Shown: piece after piece, positions 1 to 10,963 of the stretch
Numbering within the stretch: position 1 is the first letter of the stretch
Layout of the letters: each line of letters opens with the position of its first letter
Origin: Esteya vermicola
Taxonomy: Eukaryota; Ascomycota; Sordariomycetes; Ophiostomatales; Ophiostomataceae
NCBI GenBank assembly: GCA_002778215.1
Contig: PCDM01000018.1
Span: 1,364,001 to 1,428,000, forward strand
Length of the DNA: 64,000 nucleotides
Reading direction: 5' to 3'
Translations under genes and position numbers: made by a program
Notes under the pieces: model-generated
Told to the model about the DNA's origin: nothing
Seen by the model: only the letters and a program-made list of their open reading frames with translations
Database searches by the model: none

Positions 1-1655
1 CGCTGCGCGAGCGCCGCTTTGTCCTCGTCGACCTCTGCTGCCTCAAGCCGGTCTACCGCGACGACAGCGTCTTTGAAAATCTCAAGATCCGCCGCGAGTA
101 CAAGCAGATCGTCCGCGGCCTCGTCGAATCGCACTTTCAGCGCAAAGAGGTGGAGCGGCAGCTCGCCAGCCAGACGACCGAGGGCCTCAGCCAGGATCTC
201 ATCCAGGGCAAGGGCCGCGGCCTCATCCTGCTCCTCCACGGCGTCCCCGGCGTCGGCAAGACGGCCACCGCCGAGGCCGTCGCCAGCACGAACCGCAAGC
301 CCCTTTTCGTAATCACGTGCGGTGATCTCGGCCTGACCCCCGACGAGGTCGAGTCCTCGCTCACCAAAATCTTCCGTCTCGCCCACCTCTGGGACTGCGT
401 CCTGCTGCTCGACGAGGCCGACGTCTTCCTCTCGCAGCGCTCCCGCTTCGACATGAAACGCAACGCTCTCGTGTCCGTCTTCCTGCGCGTGCTCGAGTAC
501 TACAACGGCCTGCTCTTCTTGACCACCAACCGCGTCGGCACTATTGACGAGGCCTTCAAGTCCCGCATCCACATGTTCCTCTACTACCCCCAGCTCAACC
601 CCGTCCAGATCGAGGAGATCTTCCTGCTCAACATCCGCAAGCTGCACGCCATGGAGCTCCAGCGCCAAGGCATCACCGGCCGGCCCGCCCTCGTCATCCA
701 CGAGGAGGAGATCATCGCCTTTGCCAAGAACCACGCCCGCCTCTCCCAGGCCGCTCTCCGCGTCGGCTGGAACGGCCGCCAGATTCGCAACGCCTTCCAG
801 GTCGCCTCCGGTCTCGCCCAGCACCGCTACTCCAACGCCCTGCTCGCCGCCGAGCGCGAGCGAGAGGCCGCCCTCCAGCAGGGCCGCGAGCCCAACCCAG
901 AGCTGATGAACGTGCCCAGCGCCCCCATCCTCGACAAGGGTCTCTTTGACACCGTCCAGGACGTCACCCAGGGCTTTGAGCACTACATGCACGAGGCCAA
1001 AGGATACAATGACGCCGACTTGGCCTTTATGATGGGCGAGCGGGCCGACCATATGCGCAGCAATGTTCCCGGTGCTGGCAACGGCACGAATATGAACGGC
1101 ATGGGCAGTGCCGGCGGCATGAATGGCATGAACGGTGTGAATATGGGTATGGGCAGTGATCGGTTTCCCGTGGGCATGCAAGGAAGCACCATGGGGATGA
1201 GTGGCATGAGTGGCATGTCTGGGATGGGTGGGATGAATGGAATGAACGGGATGAACGGGATGAACGGGATGAACGGGATGAACGGAATGGGGGGGATGGG
1301 CATGAATGGAATGAACAACATGATGCCCAACACGATGGGCAACATGGGCAATATGGGCAACATGGGCACTACAATGGCCGGGGCCAACGGGATGACAGGG
1401 ATGACGGGCGGCATGACGACGGGCGGTATGACGACAGGCATCACTACTGGCATGTCCGGGCTCAATATGGGCGCGAACAGCGGCATGGCTGGTGGCATGT
1501 CCATGGGCCTGAACACTGGTACTGTCGCCGGGATGACCAGTGGGACGAACAATGACGCAGGAACTGCCATGAGCAGTACCATGGGAACTATAGGTACCAT
1601 GGGCACCATGGGAAACATGGGAAACATGGGAAACATGGGCTCTGGGTATCCGTAG
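1..1655 (+). CDS. AAA ATPase, 3' part (5' end outside window), Met/Gly/Asn-rich tail
   Basis: The frame is open from base 3, so the gene begins upstream; about 550 residues are visible. An AAA module follows a basic stretch: Walker A GVPGVGKT at visible residues ~80-87, Walker B LLLDEAD around residue 137, and a sensor-like LFLTTNR before an 'EAFKSRIH' segment. This matches the large fungal family of stand-alone AAA proteins whose N-terminal half carries DUF7025; that half is not in the window. From about base 1020 the protein becomes a tail of roughly 200 residues made almost only of Met, Gly, Asn, Thr and Ser, with 9-bp tandem units (Met-Asn-Gly) near 1220-1290. Ends with TAG at 1653-1655. 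ATP hydrolysis is well supported; the substrate is unknown. The tail is the odd part and is probably disordered. Confidence 0.88.
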   Translation, partial: LRERRFVLVDLCCLKPVYRDDSVFENLKIRREYKQIVRGLVESHFQRKEVERQLASQTTEGLSQDLIQGKGRGLILLLHGVPGVGKTATAEAVASTNRKPLFVITCGDLGLTPDEVESSLTKIFRLAHLWDCVLLLDEADVFLSQRSRFDMKRNALVSVFLRVLEYYNGLLFLTTNRVGTIDEAFKSRIHMFLYYPQLNPVQIEEIFLLNIRKLHAMELQRQGITGRPALVIHEEEIIAFAKNHARLSQAALRVGWNGRQIRNAFQVASGLAQHRYSNALLAAEREREAALQQGREPNPELMNVPSAPILDKGLFDTVQDVTQGFEHYMHEAKGYNDADLAFMMGERADHMRSNVPGAGNGTNMNGMGSAGGMNGMNGVNMGMGSDRFPVGMQGSTMGMSGMSGMSGMGGMNGMNGMNGMNGMNGMNGMGGMGMNGMNNMMPNTMGNMGNMGNMGTTMAGANGMTGMTGGMTTGGMTTGITTGMSGLNMGANSGMAGGMSMGLNTGTVAGMTSGTNNDAGTAMSSTMGTIGTMGTMGNMGNMGNMGSGYP

Positions 1656-2078
1656 ACGCATCAGGCACGTGCTTGGGTTCCAATGCGCCTCCAGTCAAGT
1701 TTTGACACAATATCAGTTGCAGCATGAAATACAGACGTTGAAGAAAATCATCCATGACACTCGTAAATTCAAACAAAAGACCAGCCATCATTCATTCGGT
1801 CCTTCGACTACCCACACGGAAAAAACGACTCAAAACACGATAGCCATCCTGCTCCGAAAAACAGCATACCACCTACAATACCCAAAACTTCCGGCCCTTG
1901 TTTTGTAACAACCTCGTAAAAAAGCCTTTTGAGATGATCAAGAGACCGACTTCTCAAGAGTCCTTGGTCGATGCTGTCATGTACGGCCAGAAAACCCGCA
2001 GCGGTGAAATGAGCACAGTAAAAGGGATGCGAGTCTCTCAATACTACAGTCCGTCAGTCAGCAAGGAACGAATGTACT
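1656..2078. other. intergenic, convergent 3' flanks
   Basis: Lies between the AAA ATPase stop and the minus-strand stop at 2079. No coding exon was recognised; it should hold the 3' untranslated regions of both genes. Confidence 0.5.
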
Positions 2079-2559
2079 CTATTGGGACGACAGTCTGCTG
2101 AAACGAGACGGCACGTACATCACCATCACGGTAAACACAAAAATGGCCACTTCCAGTCCCTCCCATGGCTCTCTGCGGTTGGCAATGTCGGGAATCTCAC
2201 TGCAGGCCAGCGGAATCACTGTCAAGTCGAGAATGGCCACCAGCGGGATCCATGACCGCCTATACAGTATCGAACCGATAGCAATGGCATCGTCGACGAT
2301 CCCAAAGATGGACTGTTTCTCGTGTCAGTATGCCATAGTCACAGTGTCATGAGACGCGTTCGCGTAGGAAGAGGCTTGGCCTGGAGATACCTACAGCAGC
2401 AATAATGGCTCGGTAGACTTTGGTCGGGTCACTTCGGCCCAGACTGATGGACACGCAGATGGCCATGGGAAGCAGGGTGATGGACGTGAAGAGGAAAAGG
2501 AGCCGGGCACCGATCTGGGACCAGAGCATAATGGGCCGTTCCTCGCGATAGTATGGCAT
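2079..2559 (-). CDS. small four-span membrane protein, two exons, unknown role
   Basis: Assembled by eye: exon 1 2395..2559 and exon 2 2079..2312, separated by an 82-bp intron (donor GTAGGT, acceptor ACAG, phase 0). The product is 132 residues. Four hydrophobic stretches are visible: about residues 16-40, 51-71, 76-92 and 107-122, with a charged N-terminus (PYYREERP) and a charged loop (NRREPWEG) before the last span. Size and layout resemble small MARVEL-like membrane proteins of filamentous fungi, but I do not recognise a signature. The start at 2559 was chosen because upstream in-frame sequence is AT-rich and reads like a leader. Neither exon alone looks convincing; the case rests on frame continuity and hydrophobic periodicity across the splice. 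Confidence 0.55.
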
Positions 2560-3873
2560 GATGGAGATTTTAAGTTTATATTTGTTTTCAATAAAAAAAA
2601 CAGTCGTGAAGCCAGAGAGAGGGAAAGCAGATGGATAAAACTCTTCAAATTTGTCTAGCTGCCGTCTCAAACTGCAACGGTCATGGCCGCCTACTTATAA
2701 TTTGAGAGACCACACACCGTTACCTCTCTGTAGGTATTTTATGGCTGGAAAAAGGTGGGAAGAGCACCCGGGGTCTGTGAAAAAGGCGGCGCCTCTCCGT
2801 GTCTTGGATCCCTGAAGCGACATCCGCGATGCAATATGGGAAATGCTGGTCAGCTGCAAGTAAAACACGCAATATCAAAGACAGTTTCGGACAGTCCTTG
2901 ATCTTACCCGAGACGCCACTGCCTTGTGTAATAGGCACGTTTAGGTCAGGGTGAACATGACGCAATTCCATTCGAAAACTCTCTCTCTTGAATCATCAAC
3001 CCCCAAGCTTATACTCCCGAGGATGGCCCTATTCTGGCAGCTCTTGAGGCATTCGCCCAGATCTGTTGATAGCCTTTCTGGTTGGGGGTTTTCTGGTAAA
3101 GAGACTTTATCAAGATGGGCAAATCAAGCCATCACAGTCAGCTGTTGTGATCTTGTGCTCCCGTGTGACTGCTGCACCTGCTGCTTTTCCTCTTGTCCTA
3201 CGCTGTGCATCCTTCTGATCCAGTTTTCCTCTTTATTTCAAAGAAAATCCAGAGGCGTGCCCCCCTTTTTGTACCACCCCTTTTGCACCGCGTACAACAA
3301 TCATACAAAATTGTGAAAACTCTTTTAGCATCGAAGACATAGCTACCTATAAAGAGTATTTCTTGGTTATACCTCTTTTTATTCGGGCATGTACGGATGA
3401 TGTACTCCGTAATACGTTATACGGTAATATCAGGATTAGTCATCAATACAATCCGTGTACCCTCTAAAATATTATTGGTGCATTAATCTACGGAGTACGT
3501 TTAGGTATCTCCAGGAACAGGGCGACAGCCACACGGTATACCGCCTAGTCCCGAGTTACTAATAGGCTAATTTAGTATATCCTACTTTTTTTGTCTAAAA
3601 TTTCTCACTTTCGATATTCTCATCTTTCATTTTACTTTTTTGTTTTCTTTTAGTTTATCAACTCTATCATTCGTTTTTGCATCACTTGCATCATTTTTTA
3701 ATTGTTTCATCTGATCAAAGCAAATTCATTACAGCTTTTACGCACAATAGAAGCTCTCTTTTGAAAGCAGAACAACAGACGCTAAACAAAGGAGAAGAAA
3801 GAAAAAGAAGAAGAAAAGAAACAAAAAAGAACAACCATCAAAGAAACAGCTGCACCATCGAATCTCACAAAAA
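2560..3873. other. intergenic, divergent spacer
   Basis: Separates the minus-strand membrane protein from the plus-strand formyltransferase. It holds two copies of the nonamer TACGGAGTA/TACTCCGTA (3403-3411 and 3489-3497) and an AT-rich, pyrimidine-rich leader at 3580-3870. A short open frame on the minus strand at 2720-2971 was examined and not accepted. Confidence 0.5.
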
Positions 3874-4699
3874 ATGGATGCTGCAGCGCTCGATCCGTCG
3901 GCCTGTCGGATTCTTGTCATGGCAAGCGGCAATGGCTCCAATTTCCAGTCTCTGGTAGATGCGATTGCGTCGGGTCGGATCCAGAATGCCAAGATTGAGC
4001 GGCTGGTCGTGAACCGGAGCAAGGCCTTTGCCATTAAGCGTGCAGAGCAAGCGGGAATTCCATGGGAGTACTTTAACATGGTGACACATGGATTCCAAGC
4101 CAAGGGCGAGAAGGACGAGAACAAGCTGCGAGAGGCCCGGGAGAACTACGACAGAGCGCTCGCTGAGCGGATCCTTGGCGGATTTGGCGATCAGGCGCGG
4201 CCGGACTTGATTATCCTGGCTGGGTGGATGCACGTTTTCACCAGAGCCTTTCTCGAGCCGATTGATGCCGAAGGCATCAGAATTATCAACCTTCACCCCG
4301 CACTGCCAGGTAAGTCTGGTGGACAGGAGAAAAAGGTGGCTTCAGGTGGCTTCAGGTGGCTTCAGGTGGCAGCGTGGCAGGACACGTTTCTGACTAATTG
4401 CAGGCCAATACGACGGCGCAAACGCCATCCAGCGAGCCTACGACGACTTTCAGGCCGGCACGCTGGCCAGCGGGAAGACGGGCATCATGGTGCACTTTGT
4501 CACGGATGTGCTGGACCGGGGGCCGCCGATCATGACGGTCGATGTGCCCTGCAAAGAGGGCGAGGAGCTGTTTCAGCTGGAGCAGCGGATCCATGATCAA
4601 GAGCACGAACTGATTGTGGCAGCGACGCAAAGGGTCGCAAAGGGAATCTTCATTGCCAAAAGAGCCCACCTGGCGCGGAACGAACACTTGCGGTGTTAG
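3874..4699 (+). CDS. ADE8: phosphoribosylglycinamide formyltransferase (GAR transformylase), two exons
   Basis: Transfers a formyl group from 10-formyl-tetrahydrofolate to glycinamide ribonucleotide, the third step of purine synthesis, in the cytosol. Exons 3874..4309 and 4404..4699 join in phase 1 to give 243 residues, close to yeast Ade8 (214). Visible motifs are the phosphate-binding MASGNGSNFQSL near the N-terminus, LIILAGWMHVFT, the catalytic Asn and His in INLHPALPG (split by the intron), and the catalytic Asp in HFVTDVLDRG. The 94-bp intron has donor GTAAGT and a TGACTAATTGCAG end. Stand-alone as in other ascomycetes, not fused to other purine enzymes. Confidence 0.95.
4336..4370 (+). 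repeat. 10-bp tandem repeat inside the ADE8 intron
   Basis: Three and a half copies of GTGGCTTCAG in the middle of the 94-bp intron. It makes up over a third of the intron and is likely length-variable between strains. Confidence 0.9.
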
Positions 4700-7003
4700 A
4701 GCGATCGGCAAGAGAGTTCAGGTTCTGAAGGTTTTGCAGACGAGTAGCATCTGCCTGCTGGTCACGATGGCCTAGCAAGTAACGAAAAAAAAGTAAGGAA
4801 AAGAAAAACGATTCTGCGATGATCTTTTGCGATACCCATCTGGTGGCTCAGGGAGTCTACAAGGAGTTCTTTGTTTTAGGTATCAGACAAATGGGCGACG
4901 GCGGGATTGGTCATTACAGAAAATGCTCTCATGACGTAGGTTGAGACAGGCTGTGATTACTAAGACAGAAGACATTTCATACCCCGCCAAGTACCTATGT
5001 ATTATTAATAAATTAGCTTATTTATCGTTGAAGAAAAGTCGCGGTACGGGCTTTTAATCTTCCGTTCCGACTTCTATTCGAAGACGCGGTGTACGTGATG
5101 GGGTTTCCTCGTCTTCTTTGGTTCTCTACGCCTCTTTTTATATTCTCCTTTGCTTGCATTATGGGCAGAATGGCTATGTTGAGTAGGGATCCCGCTTACG
5201 GAGTAGAGTTGAGCACTTTCTGGTTTACCTAGTAGAGGTTCTTCAGTCAATTTTCCAGTGGTCTCCTCGACTCGCCAAAATCAAATGTCTTTTTTTTGAA
5301 TTCTTGATGGAATAATTCAGAATCCAGCTGTGCAAACAGATATGCATGCTTACCCATTACTCTTCAAGTCAGTGACTATATTGGATACGCCCCTGTCAGG
5401 ACGAATACTTTCCTCGCCTTGAAGCCCTCTTGTCCATAAGTGTCACGATTCTCTGGCCCGCAGTCCCATTTCTTTTGAGAGTGTTAAGCAGAATCGAATA
5501 TGACAGTGTATTAAAACACAATCATGGGCTCTCTGTAGGTAATGTCTTGGCCAGATCCGATAACGCTTCCTTCAACTGCATTCATAGGTATTCATAGGTA
5601 TCCAGAAACATGCTGCCAAGGCCTCTCTTTCTCTGATGCCAAAGTCGTGTCTTGCTTTTTCGAGTGCCGTCCGAATGCCCTTCGAGTGCCACTCATATTC
5701 ATGATGGAGATTTTGAATTTATGATGGTAGTGTTTCGAATACTTCGATGGGGATTCCGAAAGCATCCTAATTCGTCGGCTTGCTCAGAATATCGTCTGAA
5801 TAAATTAAAAATGTGCCGACCTTGTCATTTGATTAGGTTGTGTAGAGTCTCGAGGAAATAACTCGGCAGATTTCCATAAAAAACGGATGTGCGTTGGACA
5901 ATGTGCATTCTCTCTTTATTGCCGTGGGACAACAAAGAATCTTCACTTTGAATGCCAATTGTTTGTTGGCAGCTCACCTTTTCATTTGTTCTCTTGAAGA
6001 AATGAATATGAAAAGGGGCATGCTTTCTTGTCTAGCAAAGAAAAAAAATATAAATACATGACGAGATGCTGCTTTGGTCATACTTTAGCTGACATGAAAA
6101 TAAATTCAAATATAAGAATAACCCTCTGAAGCAAAAATAAACACGTTCAAAATCAAGACTGCTGATATTTTGAGTCTCCCTTTCAGACACACTGGCCAGG
6201 AGTAAGAGAGACAGGTGCTCTAAAACGAAGCAGTGTATTGGCCAAGCAACAGGAAAAAATAGTCTCGCGAATTTCTTTGAAAAGTCATGACCTACATATC
6301 ATTCTGTACTGTCCGCTGTACAGCCGTAGCTCACCTGTGTAAATCTCTATCCAAGGCCCCCCCTTTTCTATTTTACTTTTTCATCAAGGATTCAAAATGA
6401 TGGATTCCTTCGTGTAGATATATTAATTACTACTCAATTACCCTGGTTGAGTCTCGGCCCTACTTGGATGTTTCCATTACCTTCTTCCAACCGAGCTAGC
6501 CGTTGTCCCCCCAGCCACTACGACCAACAGGCTTCCCGGTGACGTGTTGACAGTCCGTTGCCACCTGATAAACGGAGTATGAATAACCCCAAATAGGAAA
6601 GAAACAGGCCACCGTTATGTAAAAAATACATAAAATGAACAAAAAATAATGAACAAAATGAACAAAATGAACAAAATGCCCACCGTTATGCCCACCGCTC
6701 TCGAAAAATAAAATCTGCCAATGGCTGCCACCAACGGACCGTTCCTTTACGTCCCCAGATCAGCAGCACCGTTCCCCAGACTGTCAATCAGTACTTAAAC
6801 CCCTCTCTCCCCCCTCCTCTGAAAAAAAATTTCTTCCTCCTTTCACATTTTTTCTCCCTCCACCACAAGAAGCTCCCACACCAAATTCCACCACTTCCTC
6901 TCCAGCCTTCTTTCTTTTTACCCACTACCACACACAAAGCTTCGTTTTTCTATTTAAATTTTTATTCGACTACCGTCTTTATCGTGATAGTCACACTGTG
7001 GCC
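4700..7003. other. AT-rich intergenic region, 2.3 kb
   Basis: No exon could be assembled on either strand; only short open frames occur and composition is clearly more AT-rich than the flanking genes. It contains one TACGGAGTA nonamer (5197-5205), the AAAATGAAC tandem repeat at 6632-6678, and a C/T-rich stretch at about 6790-6950 that is probably the promoter and leader of the next gene. Confidence 0.5.
6632..6678. repeat. imperfect tandem repeat, unit AAAATGAAC
   Basis: Four copies of the 9-bp unit with one A-rich interruption. It is followed by two copies of CCCACCG(TTATG), and a further ACCGTTATG lies just upstream at 6611-6619. Confidence 0.85.
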
Positions 7004-8447
7004 ATGTCTGCCATGGATTCCATGTTTATTTTGTCAGCTGCCATTTTTGGCCTGACTTTCCCCCCCATCATCACGTTGCTCCTTGCTACTCAGCTGGCCA
7101 TGCTTGTGCTCGGTTACCTCTTCATCATCATCGAAGGCATGGCTGGTAAGCACCCTATCTACCTCATGGCCAAGACTATTCTTGCAGCCATCTCCCGCTT
7201 TGCCGTTTTCCTTGCCAGTGATGGCAAGATGAAGACCACGATCAACGTTATTGATCCCGCTGAGCCAATGGCCAGTGATGCCTACCTCTACAGCAAGTCA
7301 CCCCAACCCTCACTTTCATCTCACAACTGGTCAGTAGAGAGAATACAGACACTAACCAAGAAAATAGCAGAGGCAGATGAACAGAACACGGGCACGGCCA
7401 AGATTGCCGAAGCCGAATATTTCGTCTATACTTTTGATGACGAGGTGACCTCCCGAAGTACATTGGACGAGGATGAATACGTGCAGAAGACGCGTGGATT
7501 TGATGGTTGGTGCCCTGAGGATGTCTTTGACGCTTCCTTCTAGAGTGAGGAAACGTCAGATGACGGAAGCCAGGGCATCAGCGAGGATGACAAGTACGTT
7601 TTCTTTTTTTTTTTCATCTCAGCCCGTCTTCCATCCCAAATTCCGGACCACATTGACTAACTTTACAGGAACGATGGATACAGCAGTGACAGTTCGTCTT
7701 TTGTCAGCGAGTGCAGCACGTGTGCCGGACGTGCTCGTGCCTCTGCCATTGATGATGACGATGATGAATACGAAGACGTCTCGTCTGTGAGCTCCAAGGA
7801 GGATATGCCAGCCACTCCCAGCACATCCAATAGCTATGGTATGTTTTTTTTCCCTCTTTTCTTGTGTACTTTTCAATTCTCAATACACTCTAACCTTTAA
7901 AGTTTCCGTCCCTGAGGACACCAAGCCAAAGGAAAACATTATCTGCATCGTGACGACACATGTCACGGACGAGACTGAGTCCGAGATCGAGACTGAGATC
8001 GAAATCGAGAGCCCTACCACCTGGAAGACCAGACAGACTCTCGAGACCATTCCCGAAGAGGATGAATACGAGGAACACATTGAGGAGAGCACCTCCCAGA
8101 TTGCCCCGACAAAGGAGACTGGCACAGACAAGAAGACTCTGGTGATTCCCACCATCTCCTGCGAAGAGAACCTCTGGGACGCGCAGGAGTCCCTCTACTG
8201 GCGCTCTGATGAGCTGCTTCAGGACCATGCAGAGTCCTGGCGTGTTTGGGACCGCGCCAACGGCACCCATCTTTCCAAATGCCACTGGGCGCTTCTCGAC
8301 AAGCCCGATGTCTTTGGCAAGAGCAGTGGCCCGCTGCTGACAGTGACGACCCCAGAGGGTGAGACGAAATACCCTCAAGACATGCGGGTCTACCATGAGA
8401 AGGGACATATTAATTGGGCGGACGATGACGACGAGGATGATTTTTAA
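7004..8447 (+). CDS. membrane-anchored acidic protein of unknown function, four exons (model uncertain)
   Basis: Best model: exons 7004..7480, 7544..7593, 7669..7838 and 7903..8447, giving 413 residues. The last two introns are clear (GTACGT...TTACAG and GTATGT...TTAAAG). The first is forced by an in-frame TAG at 7541-7543 that sits exactly at the end of a good pyrimidine-rich acceptor (CTTCCTTCTAG). The matching donor is weak: GTGCAG at 7481, or alternatively GTGACC at 7445; both keep frame. The N-terminus has about 45 hydrophobic residues, probably a hairpin or two membrane spans. The rest is hydrophilic and rich in Asp, Glu, Ser and Thr, with a more structured C-terminal third containing NLWDAQESLYWRSDELLQ and an acidic end. 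The start at 7004 is the first ATG. I recognise no family. Confidence 0.6.
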
Positions 8448-8693
8448 ACGAGACTGGCCATCTCAGTCCAAGACTTGAGATTATTGACTTCACTGACGAC
8501 ATTAAAAAAACAAAAAAAAACCAAAAAAAAAAAAAAAAAAACAGAGGAAGGAAATTGTGTATTAGGATTTGAAGGAGGAAATGCTTTGCAGTCAGGAGTT
8601 ACTGCGAGTGTGAGATGGGGCTTTTTTTTTGTATTTGCACTTTTCATTATCATTTTCTGGGCGAACGGTATTTTTCGGGGAGTTTAGGTGATT

Positions 8694-8732
8694 CTTTTTA
8701 TTTTTATTTTTATTTTTATTTTTTCATTTTGC
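8694..8732. repeat. TTTTTA-type tandem repeat
   Basis: About six copies of a hexamer of five T and one A, in the 3' flank of the preceding gene. Confidence 0.85.
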
Positions 8733-10352
8733 TCTGTATTTCTTTTTCTGTTTTTTTATTGTTATTCCTTTCCTGTTTTTTTTTTCATTTCATTTTTGCC
8801 CTCGGGTTTGGAAAATAATACAATTGCTTTACAAAATTTGCTCCAGTAATGGGAAAGACTATTCGTGAAAGTGGTGGAAAGCAGAACGAGAAGGAGATTT
8901 TAAGGTTTTGCAGGCCAAACTTTTCAGTGCCTCTCGTTCCTTGTGAGGGGGGCAATTTCCCTCATAATGGACCCCAGATATTTCTACCAGCTCTACGTAT
9001 TATCTGAATCGAATGCCTATGAAGTGGCCCATCTCAATAAGTGTCAAGCTTGTCTGCTGATCTTCCCGAGGCACTCGCATCTTCTTCTTTGTACGGCCTA
9101 GATGTGACTTTATGCGTGCTAACAATTGGTCCTATTTTCTACTTTTCGTCAATAGTACATATATACAGAAAGATATATTCAGTGTCTGATTAGTTGACTT
9201 TGAGATTCGGTAGAGATATGTGCAAGTGAAGCTTGCAATATTGGGGAGATGAGTGCTATTCATATTGTCTGCAATGTTGAATGAGTGCTTCGTGGGATGG
9301 ATGGCAGTGTGGCAAGGGTGTATTGAGATAACTAGTGTAAAAACGACAGACATTGAATGTGGTTTTATAGCAAAACCATGCCGTCCACGACACGGAAGAG
9401 GCTGGTTGGTATAGGTGAAAATGATCACCCAAGGGAGCATCCAACTGGCACAAGAAACCACAATATTAGATATGACAGTGCATTCAGCTTTGCACAATAC
9501 GTTTGTTTACGTTTGTTGTGTGAAAAGCTGCTGTCTAATCTCGACTCTCCCGACAAACGAATGGCTGTCTTCTCATACTTTGTGGTTCTTTGTGGTCTCG
9601 CAATACCTCTGCTGGTCATATTTTTACGCTTTTTTTTGCCTCTCAGTTTACACTATATGCTGTTCCATCTTCTACCTCTAAATTCGGTTATGAATGACGA
9701 GATCAATCTCGCAAAGTCAACCGGGAAAATATAGAGTTATATCTACGAAGAGACACCCACAAACGGTCAGATCACCAAACAAAATTCAACGGGACAGGAT
9801 GCCTCTTGCAGATACATCTGTTGATCTCATTTTCAGCATAATTGCCAGTCTAAATCACCTACTTCAAAGGTTCATGTGTCTATGGGCCTTTTCGTCTGTG
9901 ACTGGCGTGTTGGCTTCACATAATAAAATGCGTAAAAATATTGTCAATGCTTCCACGGATGTGGGCAGGATATGCCGAGCTGAGAGTACGAGATTATTAT
10001 AGGCTCTGGAGAGAGGCATAAAATGGGCAGGTATGCAGTAAAAAAGAAAGGCGAGATTTTTAAAAATGCAATGTAGGAGAGAGCATGTTCTGCGTGACTT
10101 GAGAGTGGGCCGCCCATTTTTGGCTCAGGTCACTCTTTGACTGTTCACTTTGATTATGCGCCTCCAAGAGCACGGAACAGCTGTCAAGCGGATAGCCGTT
10201 TCTTTCAGCATGAGGAGTTCTATAATTATACACAATGCATCCAATATTCAAGGCGAGGCGCAGTGTAGCTGCTATCATGCCAGTGCCATGTACTTGGCCG
10301 CACGTCCAAGCGCTCTATGGTGTTGATACTCTCTGCTCCTGCCATCCGACTT

Positions 10353-10360
10353 TATATAAA
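10353..10360 (+). promoter_or_regulatory. TATA box of the small secreted protein gene
   Basis: A full TATATAAA lies 109 bp upstream of the ATG at 10469. Canonical TATA boxes are uncommon in this window, so the gene may be strongly regulated. Confidence 0.6.
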
Positions 10361-10468
10361 GAGACATCCGATCTTCTCATGATTAACAGTCAAAGAGTGA
10401 AACATCGCAACGTCCAAGGGACTTTCAAAGACAAGCAGCTCAATACCACCTTTTGTCATACTATCAAA

Positions 10469-10963
10469 ATGAAGTGTACTGCCTTTACTCTGGCCATGGC
10501 TGCATCTGCTGCTTCGGCCTCGGTCGTGACCATTCAGCAGTTTTCCGGCCTCTGTACTCCGAATTTTTGCATGTACGTATTCTTGAAACCAGGAGGTCTT
10601 TTTACGAGACAGGCGAGATAATAAGTGTCTGAATTCGGCTGACATCTCCCCAGGTACTCCTTCCACACACCAGACAATCAGTACTGCATGACACGTATTG
10701 AGACAAACACTACTGTATTGCCGAGCGTGCTGAACCCATCACTCTGCACCCTTCCGAATAACGAGACACTTGGCTTCACGGTTACACGCGAGACGGAAAA
10801 GTTAAGTCTGCATCTTTTCATAGAAGATGCGGACGGTGATGTGGAGGATCTTGGCTCCAAGGACTTTCCGATCAACAACATTGTGAATGAAACTATTACG
10901 TCGGACAACCTAAAGGCAGAGATCTTTTATGGCAATCCGGCTCAATTCAACATGGGTGTTTGA
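10469..10963 (+). CDS. small secreted protein with four mature cysteines, two exons
   Basis: Exons 10469..10572 and 10654..10963 join in phase 2 across an 81-bp intron (GTACGT...CCCAG), giving 137 residues. The first 18 or so residues (MKCTAFTLAMAASAASAS) form a secretion signal. The mature part has four cysteines (LCTPNFC, QYC, SLC), fitting two disulfides, and potential N-glycosylation sites (NTT, NET). Short length, signal peptide and cysteine pattern are typical of secreted fungal proteins that act outside the cell, sometimes on a host. I do not recognise the family, so no function is assigned. Confidence 0.8.

Larger units (their letters stand above)
8448..10468. other. AT-rich intergenic region, 2.0 kb
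   Basis: Begins with an A-run (8504-8541) and a TTTTTA tandem repeat (8694-8732), both probably in the 3' flank of the upstream gene. No exon was recognised in the middle. Its right end carries the TATA box of the small secreted protein. Confidence 0.5.

Noticed and set aside
983..1636. 217-codon minus-strand frame of Met, Pro, Ile, Phe
   Set aside because: Mirror image of the Met/Gly/Asn repeat of the AAA ATPase.
2720..2971. Minus-strand 83-codon frame with a GTAAGA...TTGCAG 54-bp intron-like segment
   Set aside because: The splice signals are good, but the product has no recognisable fold and cannot be joined to the membrane protein downstream in frame; kept only as a possibility.
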